In this document: positions 53,931-62,445 of the stretch, one piece after another
How the letters are laid out: every line of letters begins with the position of its first letter
Position numbering within the stretch: position 1 is the stretch's first letter
Source: Chloroflexota bacterium
GTDB taxonomy: Bacteria > Chloroflexota > Anaerolineae > Anaerolineales > Villigracilaceae
Reading direction: 5' to 3'
DNA: 64,000 nt
Assembly (NCBI GenBank): GCA_016223135.1
Contig: JACRPQ010000002.1
Span: 36,626 to 100,625, forward strand
The notes under the pieces: model-generated
The model's input: only the letters and a program-made list of their open reading frames with translations
Databases searched by the model: none
What the model was told of the DNA's origin: nothing
Program-made: the position numbers and the translations under genes

Positions 53931-54308
53931 CTATTCGATGTAAATTTCGACGTGTTCGCCGTCTTCCTCGTCGGTCACGTCAATGATTTTGCCGGTCATG
54001 CCGGAGCGCAAGGCTTCCATCACGTTGGACATATCCACGCCTTCCACCTCCGGAGCAAAGTGCGCGCCAATCTTCAAACCGGCGTCCACCAGCGCCAGCG
54101 GAATCTGCACCGCCGCCTTCGAACGTCCCGTACGCATATCCGTCACGCGGATTCTCAGCCACTTTGCCCCACCGGGCATGCCCGGCGGGCGGGGCGGGGT
54201 CGGCTTTTTAGCGCTCAATGCCGCCAACAGTTTGGCGCCCTCCTCCGCGCTGAGTTTTCCATCCTCGATCATCTTCAAAATTTTCATTCGTTCTTCAGCG
54301 GATGCCAT
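53931..54308 (-). CDS. Small YvlB/LiaX-like protein with N-terminal helical hairpin
   Basis: A 125-residue protein. Residues 5-31 (ERMKILKMIEDGKLSAEEGA then KLLAAL) form the helical hairpin shared by four proteins of this operon. A Pro-rich hinge (PTPPRPPGMPGG) is followed by a beta-rich domain (WLRIRVTDMRTGRSKAAVQIPL) of the type found C-terminal in YvlB/LiaX-like proteins. GGAGGT precedes the ATG. No membrane helix. It probably acts by binding partners with the same hairpin or the neighbouring transporters. Confidence 0.75.
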   Translation of the reverse strand: MASAEERMKILKMIEDGKLSAEEGAKLLAALSAKKPTPPRPPGMPGGAKWLRIRVTDMRTGRSKAAVQIPLALVDAGLKIGAHFAPEVEGVDMSNVMEALRSGMTGKIIDVTDEEDGEHVEIYIE

Positions 54309-54329
54309 ATCTACCTCCAGTACAAGATT

Positions 54330-55583
54330 TCATGATGAAACAGCGGCGATTGCGGTCTCTTCCGATTTTTCCTCAACCTTGGGAAGCTTGAACTTCAACC
54401 AGATGGGGACAATCGAAAGCAATATGGCAATTGCCGTAATGGTAAAGGGAAACTGCGGACTAAAACGCTCCCATAACTGCGCGCCAATCCACGGCGCAGG
54501 CAGGGAAACAATCCCCAAACTCGTGCTGAACAACCCAAACGCCATGCCGCGCAAATGCTGCGGCACCGCCTTGCTGATGAGCGATTGATACGCCGGCGTC
54601 GAAACGCCCACGCCCATCCCTGCCAGCGCCCAGCCGGCAAAATAAAGCCACTGACTTCCCTGCGGGATGTTGACCAGTAGAAACAGCGCGCCGCTTAGCA
54701 ATCCCATGCCCAGCGCAATGCCAAAGCGCTCCCCCACCTTGTCTGAAAGCCAGCCGCCGGGGATGGTGGTCAGCATCATGCTCAAGCCGAACAGAGAAGT
54801 CGCCCAGCCGATTTGCTGAATGGACAAACCGCCGATTTCCTGCATGTACACCGGGAACAAGTTTGCCGAAAGTTGAAAAGATACATCACGGAAACCATCC
54901 GTGAGCAATATCCACATAATCAACCCGCCTGAAAATATCAAACCGACCATTGCGCCCAGGTTGGATTTCAACCCTGCGAACGAGAGCGTTTTCTTGCCTG
55001 TCTCTGTCTTTGCCGCCTCGCGCGCCATGCCAATCCGTATAACCGCCGCAATCAGGTAAAACACACCGGCAACCAACAGCATCACTTTGAAGCTGTAATC
55101 CTGCGCCAGCCAGCCGCCCAGCGGCGGACCCACCACTGAAACAATCATAAAAATCGTCTGCGTGATGCCAAAGACCTTGCCGCGATTCTCCTCGCTCGAA
55201 TGTTCCGCAATGAACGCATCGAAACTCGGACCGACCAGCGCCCCCGACACTGAGCCAATCGCCACCGCCAGCACCAGCCAGCCCCACGAATCAGCCAGCA
55301 CCAGCGGGATGAACCCGATCACCCCGAACACACTTCCAATGGCAATCGCACGCAGGCGTCCCAGCGTGTCGGAAATCCAGCCGCCCAAAATCTGCAAAAA
55401 GAGCGGCACAATCTGTGAAATGGTAAAAAACAAACCGATCTGCGAAATCGAAGAACCCAAGTCCTTCAAGTACAGCGGCATCAAACTGCCATACATATTC
55501 CCGCCGATGTTTGCCAAAATCATCGCCGTCAGGAACAGGATCAGCAGTCCGCTCAATAACGGTTTTTTCTTCGCGTCCGTCAT
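54330..55583 (-). CDS. MFS transporter, 12-helix
   Basis: A 417-residue major facilitator. Features are LGSSISQIGLFFTISQIVPL, the motif A-like loop GGWISDTLGRLRAIAIGS and, in the second half, GGWLSDKVGERFGIALG. The family moves sugars, drugs or metabolites by proton exchange. It lies between two YvlB-like genes (10 and 21 nt away) and so is clearly in the operon. The substrate is unknown. It is only distantly similar to the MFS protein encoded at 52573-53913. Confidence 0.87.
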   Translation of the reverse strand: MTDAKKKPLLSGLLILFLTAMILANIGGNMYGSLMPLYLKDLGSSISQIGLFFTISQIVPLFLQILGGWISDTLGRLRAIAIGSVFGVIGFIPLVLADSWGWLVLAVAIGSVSGALVGPSFDAFIAEHSSEENRGKVFGITQTIFMIVSVVGPPLGGWLAQDYSFKVMLLVAGVFYLIAAVIRIGMAREAAKTETGKKTLSFAGLKSNLGAMVGLIFSGGLIMWILLTDGFRDVSFQLSANLFPVYMQEIGGLSIQQIGWATSLFGLSMMLTTIPGGWLSDKVGERFGIALGMGLLSGALFLLVNIPQGSQWLYFAGWALAGMGVGVSTPAYQSLISKAVPQHLRGMAFGLFSTSLGIVSLPAPWIGAQLWERFSPQFPFTITAIAILLSIVPIWLKFKLPKVEEKSEETAIAAVSS

Positions 55584-55593
55584 TCAGGCTCCA

Positions 55594-56226
55594 TCAGCCA
55601 ATATACACTTGCACATGCGCGTCGTCATCATCCACATGCACCATGAAAGGTTCGTTCGACTCGCGCGCGGCTTGCATCATTTGCGCAATGCCTTCCGCTC
55701 TGCCGCGATCCATCCCTTTGAAGGTATGCCCAAACGTATCGAAGAGCCACGCCAAAAATCCCAGCGGCGCCGGGAAAGCCAGCGTAATATGCTTCGGACC
55801 ATCACCAGGTTTGGCGTCTTTTCTCTTCACATCCACATACACCCAGCGCGAAGCGCCGCCCAGTGCAATCAACAACACGCCAAATATCAGCGGCAGGATC
55901 ATGCAATAGAACCAGAAATTCGTCCCCGCGCTCTGCTGGATGGAATACACAACCCAGGCGCTCACCACGGTGACCACGACTCCCGTCCACAGCGGAATCA
56001 ACGCGAAACGACGCGCCCGCTGTTTGACCTGCTCGAACTCCGGTGCGGCGGTTCTTTCCCGACCGAAACCTGATACGCTTTCAAGAATCTCTACCTCCGC
56101 CTCAGCCGTTCCCTCCCCCGCTTCATCGTCATCCTCCAGCGCCGCCATCAAACGGACGGCTTCCTCCGCCGAAATTTTCCCGTCTTCCACCATCTGCAAA
56201 ATCTTCTTGCGCTCCTCCGAAGACAT
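55594..56226 (-). CDS. YvlB_N-hairpin protein with two-helix membrane domain
   Basis: A 210-residue protein. The N-terminal hairpin (residues 4-30: ERKKILQMVEDGKISAEEAV then RLMAAL) is shared with its neighbours. An acidic linker leads to two transmembrane helices (about 80-98 ALIPLWTGVVVTVVSAWVVY and 108-128 FWFYCMILPLIFGVLLIALG), then a cytoplasmic domain ending AHVQVYIG, similar to the C-terminus of the 125-residue protein. It is likely the membrane-bound component of the system. GGAGG precedes the ATG; 2 nt separate it from the DUF4097 gene. Confidence 0.75.
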   Translation of the reverse strand: MSSEERKKILQMVEDGKISAEEAVRLMAALEDDDEAGEGTAEAEVEILESVSGFGRERTAAPEFEQVKQRARRFALIPLWTGVVVTVVSAWVVYSIQQSAGTNFWFYCMILPLIFGVLLIALGGASRWVYVDVKRKDAKPGDGPKHITLAFPAPLGFLAWLFDTFGHTFKGMDRGRAEGIAQMMQAARESNEPFMVHVDDDDAHVQVYIG

Positions 56227-56228
56227 CG

Positions 56229-57314
56229 CTAGCCTCCTTCCAAAGCGGCGAGCAATTGCTCCGCCTGCTCGGCGGTAATCTTCTTTTCCGCCAGCATTTT
56301 CAAAATTGCCATGCGTTCCGCATCCGACACAGGTTCAGAAGGAGGCGCCGGCGGCGAAGGCGGCTTGGGCGTTCCCTTCAAATCCCAACTCCAGCGTCCA
56401 ATCTCCAGCCCCATCCGCCCGCGGCGGGCATGACGCTCTGCCCGGCGCATTGCCTCCTCGGCGCGTTTGGTGGCGCGGCGGGTTGCTTCTTCCACACGTT
56501 TAGAGATGCGGTCACCCAAACCGGAAAAATCGAAGTTCATCCCGGCAAAGTTTCCGAACTCCTCGGCATACTCGGCTGCATCTTCGCGGCTGCTCACACG
56601 CACATCGCCGCCAGCGCTCAGCGAAATCCTGGCAGAGCCGCTCCCCAACACCACGACACGCTCGGTTGCATCATCATCGGGTTCCACGCCGGGCAGGTCC
56701 ACATCAATTTGATCGCCCTGCATGGTCAGGGTGGCGTCGGCATCCGCCGGGATGACCAGCAAAATATCGTCGCCCGCAACAATCGAGTATTCGCCGTCGG
56801 CACGCGGGTCGAGATACACAATTACATCCTCCCCCACGTTGACTTTGACATCGCCATACGCGCCGCGCAAAGCTAGGTCGTTTCCAACGGAATCGAGCAT
56901 AACCTTCCCCGCCGCATCCCGAATGGACACGTCGCCGCCGGCATTCTTCACGTGAACATCGCCGCGCGCATTGCGCAGACTGAAATCGGCGCCGATACTG
57001 TCAATCGTCACCGAGCCAGCCTCACGGATGGAAAGATCGCCGCCGACGTTCCGCAGGAAAACATCTCCCTGCACGCCGCGAATGGAGGCATCCCCTCCGA
57101 TATTCCCAAATTCAAAAGAAGCGCCTTTTGGCACGCGTAAAGCCACATCGCCAGCGGAGGAAATGGTAATCTTCTCGCCGTTCTGCTGGAGGCGGATTTC
57201 ATCTTCATCGCCTTTGACGAGAATATCGCCATCCCAGCCGACAACGCTCAAATCGCCGCCAACGGACTCCACTTTGATTTTCGGCGTTTTGCCAGCGGAA
57301 ACAATCTTGGACAT
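56229..57314 (-). CDS. DUF4097-type beta-helix protein with C-terminal helical hairpin
   Basis: A 361-residue protein. Residues 10-250 are imperfect repeats of about 20 residues (GGDLSVVGWDGDI, GGDASIRGVQGDVFLRNVG, GGDVSIRDAAGKVMLDSVG) that suggest a right-handed beta-helix, as in DUF4097 adhesin-like proteins. A charged coiled-coil stretch (VEEATRRATKRAEEAMRRAE) follows, then a Pro-rich linker, and the last 27 residues (ERMAILKMLAEKKITAEQAE then QLLAALEGG) are the hairpin common to the operon. There is no signal peptide, so it is probably cytoplasmic. GGAG precedes the ATG. Confidence 0.8.
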   Translation of the reverse strand: MSKIVSAGKTPKIKVESVGGDLSVVGWDGDILVKGDEDEIRLQQNGEKITISSAGDVALRVPKGASFEFGNIGGDASIRGVQGDVFLRNVGGDLSIREAGSVTIDSIGADFSLRNARGDVHVKNAGGDVSIRDAAGKVMLDSVGNDLALRGAYGDVKVNVGEDVIVYLDPRADGEYSIVAGDDILLVIPADADATLTMQGDQIDVDLPGVEPDDDATERVVVLGSGSARISLSAGGDVRVSSREDAAEYAEEFGNFAGMNFDFSGLGDRISKRVEEATRRATKRAEEAMRRAERHARRGRMGLEIGRWSWDLKGTPKPPSPPAPPSEPVSDAERMAILKMLAEKKITAEQAEQLLAALEGG

Positions 57315-57317
57315 GAA

Positions 57318-57698
57318 TTACTCCTCTCCGCGCAAAATGCGCATGGCTTCATCTGCCGAAATCCTGCCTGCTTCCAATTCTTCAAGCACGGCATTGCGCC
57401 GCTCCACACTGATCTCAACGGTTTCTTCTTTACCGGGTTCATATCCCAACGCGCGGATCACTTCATGCAGGCGGTTGCGAATCGTCGGATACGAAAGACC
57501 AAGTTCCTGTTCAACGCGGTTGATCTTGCCCTCACAGCGAACGAACGTCACGATAAAATCCACATACTCCGGGCTCAAATGCCCAAAGGGTCCGCTGGTA
57601 AAGCGCCCCTCGATGGACGTATCGCACGAGGCGCACTGCAAACGGGTAACGGTCAACTCGGACTGACAAACCGGACAACGGGATGGTGCAGGATGCAT
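57318..57698 (-). CDS. DUF2089-family zinc-ribbon HTH regulator with helical hairpin
   Basis: A 126-residue protein. Two CxxC pairs (CPVC at 8-11, CASC at 22-25) form a zinc ribbon; residues 55-85 (KINRVEQELGLSYPTIRNRL) are a helix-turn-helix; the C-terminus (RRNAVLEELEAGRISADEAM) repeats the hairpin carried by the other operon proteins. DUF2089 proteins are presumed regulators. As the first gene of the operon, 3 nt before the DUF4097 gene, it may sense its partners through the shared hairpin and autoregulate. GGAGG precedes the ATG. Confidence 0.85.
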   Translation of the reverse strand: MHPAPSRCPVCQSELTVTRLQCASCDTSIEGRFTSGPFGHLSPEYVDFIVTFVRCEGKINRVEQELGLSYPTIRNRLHEVIRALGYEPGKEETVEISVERRNAVLEELEAGRISADEAMRILRGEE

Positions 57699-57791
57699 GG
57701 GTACTCCTCCAAATCACTATTATGCGCCGGCAGGCAAATCAGCCAGCCCTGCCATAGGAAAGGTCAAACAGGGTTTTCGCTTACGGAATCC

Positions 57792-57828
57792 AAAATCTCC
57801 TGACTGTGGCGCAACATCAGGAGATTTT
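57792..57828. promoter_or_regulatory. Palindrome upstream of the DUF2089 operon
   Basis: AAAATCTCCTGA (57792-57803) and TCAGGAGATTTT (57817-57828) form a perfect 12-base inverted repeat with a 13-base spacer, 94 bases upstream of the regulator's start. It could be an operator or a leader hairpin. The rest of the 57699-58125 gap is AT-rich and shows no gene. Confidence 0.4.
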
Positions 57829-58025
57829 ACAGAAGCAAAAGTTGTATCAAAGAAACGGGAAAATTGCTGGTAAGATAATGCAGATAAAGCATGAAACGTC
57901 GCCGACAAAGCAGCGGCGGAAGTCCATGGCATTCCCAAATGAGAACTGGAAAACACAAAAGGCTCAAACATTTCGCCTCATTTTTCAAACATCTTCATAA
58001 TTCTTGAACAATTGTAAGGCAATTC

Positions 58026-58054
58026 TTGAAATTGTCAAGTTAAAATTTTATATT
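58026..58054 (+). promoter_or_regulatory. Promoter of corA
   Basis: TTGAAA (58026-58031), 17-nt spacer, TATATT (58049-58054), in a strikingly AT-rich stretch. The spacer includes CTTGA-AATTG-TCAAG (58025-58039), a small palindrome. Confidence 0.6.
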
Positions 58055-58125
58055 GTCAAATAAAACAAAGTTTATTTTTAATTATTCGAAAGGCAGAATT
58101 TATTTTCGTAAAATCGGGAGAAACC

Positions 58126-59112
58126 ATGATCCGTTCCCTTTACTACGCCGCCAGCGTTCCCCTCCGCACCAACATCCCTTTTCACGAATTCCCCAAACTC
58201 ATCCGCAATCGCCGCAGCTTGCTCTGGGTGGATTTCTCCGGCGAACCTCCCGAAACCTGCCTCCCTATCCTCAAGGCTTTTGGCTTTCATCCCCTCGCAA
58301 TCGAAGACGCCCTTCAGCAAACCCATTCGCCCAAACTTGACGACTGGGGCGATTACCTTTACATCGCCCTTAACTACATGGCTGTCGCACACAACGGCGG
58401 CGAATGGGACACCGAAATTGACGAACTGGACATCTTCCTCGGCAAAAACTACATTGTCACTCATCACGACTTTCCTCTGCCCGCCATAGAGGAAACCTGG
58501 AACACCTGTCAACGCGACCCGCGCACCCTGCAAGATGGCGCTGACCACCTGCTCTACAAAATCGCCGACAAACTCATCGCCGCCTATATGCCAGCCGTGG
58601 AAAAAATTGACGAGACCATTGACCAAATCGAAGATCAAGTCTTCGACCGACCCTCGCCTCAGACTCTCGAACGGCTGTTTGCCCTCAAACGCGTTCTCCT
58701 GGCAATGAGGCGGATTCTCCTCCCCCAGCGCGAAGTCATGAACAAACTCGCCCGCGACGACTTCCAAGTGATAGACCCGCGGGACCGCATCTTCTTCCGC
58801 GACCTCTACGACCATCTTGTCCGCCTGCACGACCTCAACGAAAGCCTGCGCGACCTCGTCGGCGGCGCGCTCGATACCTACCTCTCCGTCATCAACAACC
58901 GCATGAACGACATCATGAAAACCCTTACCATTATCACCACCCTCTTCATGCCCATCACCTTCATCACAGGCTTCTTTGGCATGAACTTCTTCGAACCGGT
59001 AGCAAATCTGACCGGCTGGACCACACGCTCCATCTTTTCCCTGACCGTCTTCATCATGCTTTTCTTCCCCTTCGGCATGTACCTGTGGATGCGCCGCCGC
59101 ACTTGGATTTGA
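58126..59112 (+). CDS. corA: CorA-family divalent cation transporter
   Basis: A 328-residue channel. The large cytoplasmic N-terminal domain (1-265) contains FHPLAIEDALQQTHSPKLDD and YIALNYMAV, and the C-terminus has two transmembrane helices with the selectivity motif GMN at 285-287 (TGFFGMNFFEP) and ends MRRRTWI, as in Mg2+ channels. It takes up Mg2+ (or Co2+, Ni2+) as a pentamer. The ATG has GGGAG 6 nt upstream. It stands alone and is followed by lexA. Confidence 0.93.
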   Translation: MIRSLYYAASVPLRTNIPFHEFPKLIRNRRSLLWVDFSGEPPETCLPILKAFGFHPLAIEDALQQTHSPKLDDWGDYLYIALNYMAVAHNGGEWDTEIDELDIFLGKNYIVTHHDFPLPAIEETWNTCQRDPRTLQDGADHLLYKIADKLIAAYMPAVEKIDETIDQIEDQVFDRPSPQTLERLFALKRVLLAMRRILLPQREVMNKLARDDFQVIDPRDRIFFRDLYDHLVRLHDLNESLRDLVGGALDTYLSVINNRMNDIMKTLTIITTLFMPITFITGFFGMNFFEPVANLTGWTTRSIFSLTVFIMLFFPFGMYLWMRRRTWI

Positions 59113-59123
59113 TTTTTTCAGGC

Positions 59124-59152
59124 TTGACACAGAACAGACGTTCGAGTATCAT
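59124..59152 (+). promoter_or_regulatory. lexA promoter with SOS box
   Basis: TTGACA (59124-59129), 17-nt spacer, TATCAT (59147-59152). The spacer contains GAAC-AGAC-GTTC (59132-59143), matching the CGAAC-N4-GTTCG type of LexA box, so LexA should repress its own gene. A small hairpin GAGCG-AAAAA-CGCTC (59166-59180) precedes the ribosome-binding site GGGAGG. Confidence 0.85.
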
Positions 59153-59191
59153 TCATAGCACAAATGAGCGAAAAACGCTCGGGAGGTTGCT

Positions 59192-59887
59192 ATGATGATG
59201 GTTCGAAGAAGCAAGGGGCTTACGGATAAACATAAAAAGGTGCTGGAATTCGTCAACGAATACCAGACTCAACACGGACGCCCCCCTTCCATCCGTGAAA
59301 TTGGCGAGAAGGTCAAAATTTCGTCCACATCGGTTGTCAACTACTACCTCCAGCAGCTCGAAAACATGGGCTACATCGAGCGCGATAACCGCGTCTCGCG
59401 CGGCATGCGGCTGACCGACAAAGTCCATCAGATCGTTCAAGCCGGCAATATGCTCCGCATTCCCATTCTGGGTCCCATTGCCGCCGGTCAACCGCTCCCC
59501 GAATTACAACCCGGATTGAGTTACACCGACAACGAAGCCGATGCGGTGGATATTGCTCGCAGCCTCCTCCCTTCCAAAGAAAAAGGCGACAACCTCTACG
59601 CCCTGCGCGTCCAGGGAGATTCCATGATTGACGCCATGATCAACGATGGCGACATTGTCGTCATGAAACAGACCAGCGAAGCGCACAACGGCGAAATGGT
59701 GGCAATCTGGCTGCCCAATAACAACGAGGCGACCCTCAAATATTTCTTCAAGGAAAAGGATCGCTACCGCCTCCAGCCTGCCAACCCCACCATGAAACCC
59801 ATCTACATCAAAAAGACCGAACCACTCGAAATCAAAGGCAAGGTGGTTATGGTCATCCGCAAAGTGGACAAACCTCTTGCCGTGTAG
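59192..59887 (+). CDS. lexA: SOS repressor LexA
   Basis: A 231-residue repressor-protease. The winged helix covers residues 10-72 (PPSIREIGEKVKISSTSVVN is the recognition part). The self-cleavage site is A98-G99 in IAAGQP, with catalytic S144 (GDSM) and K183 (ATLKYF). RecA filaments trigger cleavage and the SOS response. Three consecutive ATG codons begin the gene; the first is 5 nt after GGGAGG. The protein is about 25 residues longer than E. coli LexA, mainly from an insert after the cleavage site (TDNEADAVDIARSLLPSKE). Confidence 0.95.
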   Translation: MMMVRRSKGLTDKHKKVLEFVNEYQTQHGRPPSIREIGEKVKISSTSVVNYYLQQLENMGYIERDNRVSRGMRLTDKVHQIVQAGNMLRIPILGPIAAGQPLPELQPGLSYTDNEADAVDIARSLLPSKEKGDNLYALRVQGDSMIDAMINDGDIVVMKQTSEAHNGEMVAIWLPNNNEATLKYFFKEKDRYRLQPANPTMKPIYIKKTEPLEIKGKVVMVIRKVDKPLAV

Positions 59888-59906
59888 GCAGATAAAACAA
59901 CAAAAA

Positions 59907-59926
59907 GACGGCTCGCATGAGCCGTC
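59907..59926. terminator. Bidirectional terminator between lexA and rplL
   Basis: GACGGCTC-GCAT-GAGCCGTC forms an 8-bp stem, with AAAAA before it and CTTTTGTTT after it, serving both convergent genes. Confidence 0.85.
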
Positions 59927-59950
59927 CTTTTGTTTCAGGGAAGAATTCTC

Positions 59951-60334
59951 TTACTCGAGTACAACGGTCGCGCCGGCTTCTTCCAGTTTCTTCTTGGCGT
60001 CGTTGGCGACATCCTTACCCACAGCCGAGAGAACCTTGCCGCCGGGGGTTTCAGCCAAAGCCTTGGCTTCGCCGAGACCGAGGCTGGTCAACTGACGGAT
60101 GACCTTGATCACGTCAATCTTCTTGGCGCCGGCGTCCTTGATGATCACATCGAACTCGGTCTTCTCTTCAACGGGTTCGGCAGCCGCTGCGGCGCCGGCA
60201 GGCATCGCCGCCATCGCCACCGGCGCGGCAGCAGAGACGCCCCACTTCTCTTCCAGTTTCTTCACCAGTTCAGCCGCCTCGAGGACGGACAGGGTGGAAA
60301 GTTCTTCCACGAGTTTTTCAAGCTTTTCAGACAT
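59951..60334 (-). CDS. rplL: Ribosomal protein bL12 (L7/L12)
   Basis: A 127-residue stalk protein starting [20 protein letters not shown]. The N-terminal dimerisation helix pair, an Ala/Gly hinge ([20 protein letters not shown]) and the C-terminal factor-binding domain ([10 protein letters not shown]) are all present. It recruits translation factors to the ribosome. GGAG lies upstream of the ATG. It is the last gene of the rplKAJL cluster. Confidence 0.97.
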   Translation of the reverse strand: MSEKLEKLVEELSTLSVLEAAELVKKLEEKWGVSAAAPVAMAAMPAGAAAAAEPVEEKTEFDVIIKDAGAKKIDVIKVIRQLTSLGLGEAKALAETPGGKVLSAVGKDVANDAKKKLEEAGATVVLE

Positions 60335-60392
60335 TGCTTACACTCCATTACAAATGAGATAGTTTTTTGTCAATTGCGTAATAACAAGCCGA

Positions 60393-60923
60393 TTACGCCG
60401 CGGCGGGGGCTTTCTCGGCGAAAGCCTTGATGACAGCCGCCAAACCACGGGCGGGTTCGGCAATTGTGCGGACCAGTTTTCCGGCGGGCGCCTGTAGCAC
60501 ACCCAACAACTGCGCACGGACCACCGGCAGCGGCGGCATATCTGCCAGCGCTTTGACCTGCGCCGCGCTCAATACCTGACCGCTCATGAACCCGCCTTTG
60601 ACCTTGACGAATTCACTGCCTTTTGTCGCGTCGTTCAAAGCCTTTGCCGTGGATGCAGGGTCCGCAAAAGCAAACGAGACAGCCGTGCTCTTCGTAAGGA
60701 ATTCCGCAGGCAGATTCATATTGTGCGCAGCAAATGCACGGCGGGCAAGAGTGTTCTTCAACACATGGAACTCGCCGCCTGTTTCGCGGATTTTTGCGCG
60801 AATGTTATCCAGGTCCTTCATCTTCAAGCCGGTATATTCCACGAGAATCACAGCCTGACTCTTCTTGAGCCATTCGGAATACATAGCCAGCACTTGTTCT
60901 TTACGTTCTCTTGTAACTGCCAA
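60393..60923 (-). CDS. rplJ: Ribosomal protein uL10
   Basis: A 176-residue protein that anchors L7/L12 to the 50S stalk. It starts with TTG (MAVTRERKEQVLAMY), supported by a very strong AAAGGAGGTG site 5-6 nt upstream. The N-terminal VILVEYTGLKMKDLDNIRAK binds 23S rRNA and the C-terminal Ala-rich helix binds L12 dimers. The long leader (60924-61113) carries an attenuator-like hairpin. Confidence 0.96.
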   Translation of the reverse strand: MAVTRERKEQVLAMYSEWLKKSQAVILVEYTGLKMKDLDNIRAKIRETGGEFHVLKNTLARRAFAAHNMNLPAEFLTKSTAVSFAFADPASTAKALNDATKGSEFVKVKGGFMSGQVLSAAQVKALADMPPLPVVRAQLLGVLQAPAGKLVRTIAEPARGLAAVIKAFAEKAPAAA

Positions 60924-60944
60924 AGGGTATCACCTCCTTTCTAT

Positions 60945-60976
60945 AAAAAAGTCTTTGCCACTTGACAGGCAAAGAC
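60945..60976 (-). terminator. Attenuator in the rplJ leader
   Basis: On the minus strand GTCTTTGCC, 8-nt loop, GGCAAAGAC, then TTTTTT, 22 nt before the rplJ start. It has the form of an intrinsic terminator inside the leader, as in the L10-L12 leader RNA bound by the L10-L12 complex in other bacteria. The leader from 61113 to 60924 probably holds the binding structure. Confidence 0.75.
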
Positions 60977-61113
60977 TCATGCAACTCCCCAAGGAGGAAT
61001 GGTTGCTTGTGTCTTCACCTGAGCAGGAAATTAAGCGGCGCTCAAACATCCAACGGCGAGCGCCACACCCGCCTTCACTGGCGAAGTGGCGTACAGGTTG
61101 ATCGGGTTGAATT

Positions 61114-61833
61114 TTACCCGCTTACCTCCAGTTTGTGGGTCTCAGCCGCATTGACCTTGATGCCAGGACCCATTGTCGTGGCGAGCGTGATTCGCTTGAT
61201 ATACTCGCCCTTTGCACCCGAGGGGCGCGCCTTGTGAACCGCATTCATCAACGCGGCGAAATTATCGTACAACTGATCCACGCTGAACGACGCCTTGCCG
61301 ACTGAAACATGAATATTGGCAGTCTTATCCAGGCGGAATTCGACGCGCCCTGCTTTGGCTTCCTTGATGGCGCGCGGCAAATCGGCGGCGCTGACCACCG
61401 TACCAGCCTTCGGGTTCGGCATCAAACCGCGCGGACCCAACACACGCCCCAGACGACCCACCTTGCCCATCGCGTCCGGCGTGGCGATTGCCACATCAAA
61501 ATCCAACATGCCGCCTTCGATCTTCTTCAGCGTCTCATCATCGTCGGCGACCAAATCCGCGCCAGCCGCGCGGGCGGCAGCCGCTCCTTCACCTTGAGCA
61601 AAGACCAGCACGCGCACTGTCTTACCCAAGCCATGCGGCAGGACCACCACATCGCGCACCTGCTGATCCGACTGCCGCGGATCGAGAGCCGTGCGAATGT
61701 GAACCTCCACCGTCGAATCAAACTTGGTGATGCTGGTTTCCTTGGCAAGCGCAATCGCCTCGCGCACCGTATATTCTTTTTCCAGATCCACTTTAGCCAG
61801 AGCGGCTTTATATTTTTTTCCGTGTTTAGCCAT
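61114..61833 (-). CDS. rplA: Ribosomal protein uL1
   Basis: A 239-residue protein starting [20 protein letters not shown]. The rRNA-binding parts [20 protein letters not shown] and PNPKAGTVV are typical. L1 moves the E-site stalk and in many bacteria binds its own mRNA to adjust synthesis of L11 and L1. It follows rplK by 50 nt. Confidence 0.97.
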   Translation of the reverse strand: MAKHGKKYKAALAKVDLEKEYTVREAIALAKETSITKFDSTVEVHIRTALDPRQSDQQVRDVVVLPHGLGKTVRVLVFAQGEGAAAARAAGADLVADDDETLKKIEGGMLDFDVAIATPDAMGKVGRLGRVLGPRGLMPNPKAGTVVSAADLPRAIKEAKAGRVEFRLDKTANIHVSVGKASFSVDQLYDNFAALMNAVHKARPSGAKGEYIKRITLATTMGPGIKVNAAETHKLEVSG

Positions 61834-61883
61834 GAGTTCCTCCGTGGTTCAAACGTGGCGCTGTAAACGCCACTCCCACAAAA

Positions 61884-62309
61884 TTAATCTACGATGGTGA
61901 TGCCCATTGAACGGGCTGTGCCTTCAATCTGCTTGATTGCGCCTTCGAGGCTGATCGCATTCAGGTCCTTCATCTTCAACTCTGCGATCTCCCGAACCTG
62001 GGCGCGCGTCACCTTGCCGACCTTTTCCTTGTTCGGCGTGCTGGAACCTTTCTGCACCTTTGCCGCCTTGCGCAGCAGCACCGACGCCGGCGAGGTCTTC
62101 AAAACAAACGTAAACGACCCGTCGGTATAGACGGTGATTTCAGCCGGAATAATCTCGCCCGGGCGGTTCGACGTGCGGGCGTTATATTCCTTGCAGAAAG
62201 CCATGATATTGATGCCATGACCCGCCAGCGCCGGACCCACCGGGGGCGCCGGGTTGGCTTTTCCAGCCTCCAGCTGGAGACGAACGATTGCCTTCAGTTT
62301 CTTTGCCAT
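61884..62309 (-). CDS. rplK: Ribosomal protein uL11
   Basis: A 141-residue protein starting [20 protein letters not shown]. The proline-rich [17 protein letters not shown] is the highly conserved thiostrepton-binding part of the N-domain, and the C-domain binds the GTPase-centre rRNA. AAGGAG lies 6 nt before the ATG. The 136-base gap to nusG shows a small hairpin (CACCTG...CAGGTG) but no gene. Confidence 0.97.
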   Translation of the reverse strand: MAKKLKAIVRLQLEAGKANPAPPVGPALAGHGINIMAFCKEYNARTSNRPGEIIPAEITVYTDGSFTFVLKTSPASVLLRKAAKVQKGSSTPNKEKVGKVTRAQVREIAELKMKDLNAISLEGAIKQIEGTARSMGITIVD

Positions 62310-62445
62310 TTTTACTCCTTTGCCTGCACCTGCGACGCAGGAACAGGTGTGGTTTTAGCGGGCGATTTTTACGGGACGCCCTCCCACCGTATCAGGCTGG
62401 GACGAAATACGCTTCCATCCGACCCTCAGCCTGTTACTGTTTTCT

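Noticed and set aside
57720..57971. Open frame of 83 codons on the minus strand upstream of the DUF2089 operon.
   Set aside because: Composition is not gene-like, it overlaps the 12-base palindrome, and it has no ribosome-binding site or recognisable motif.
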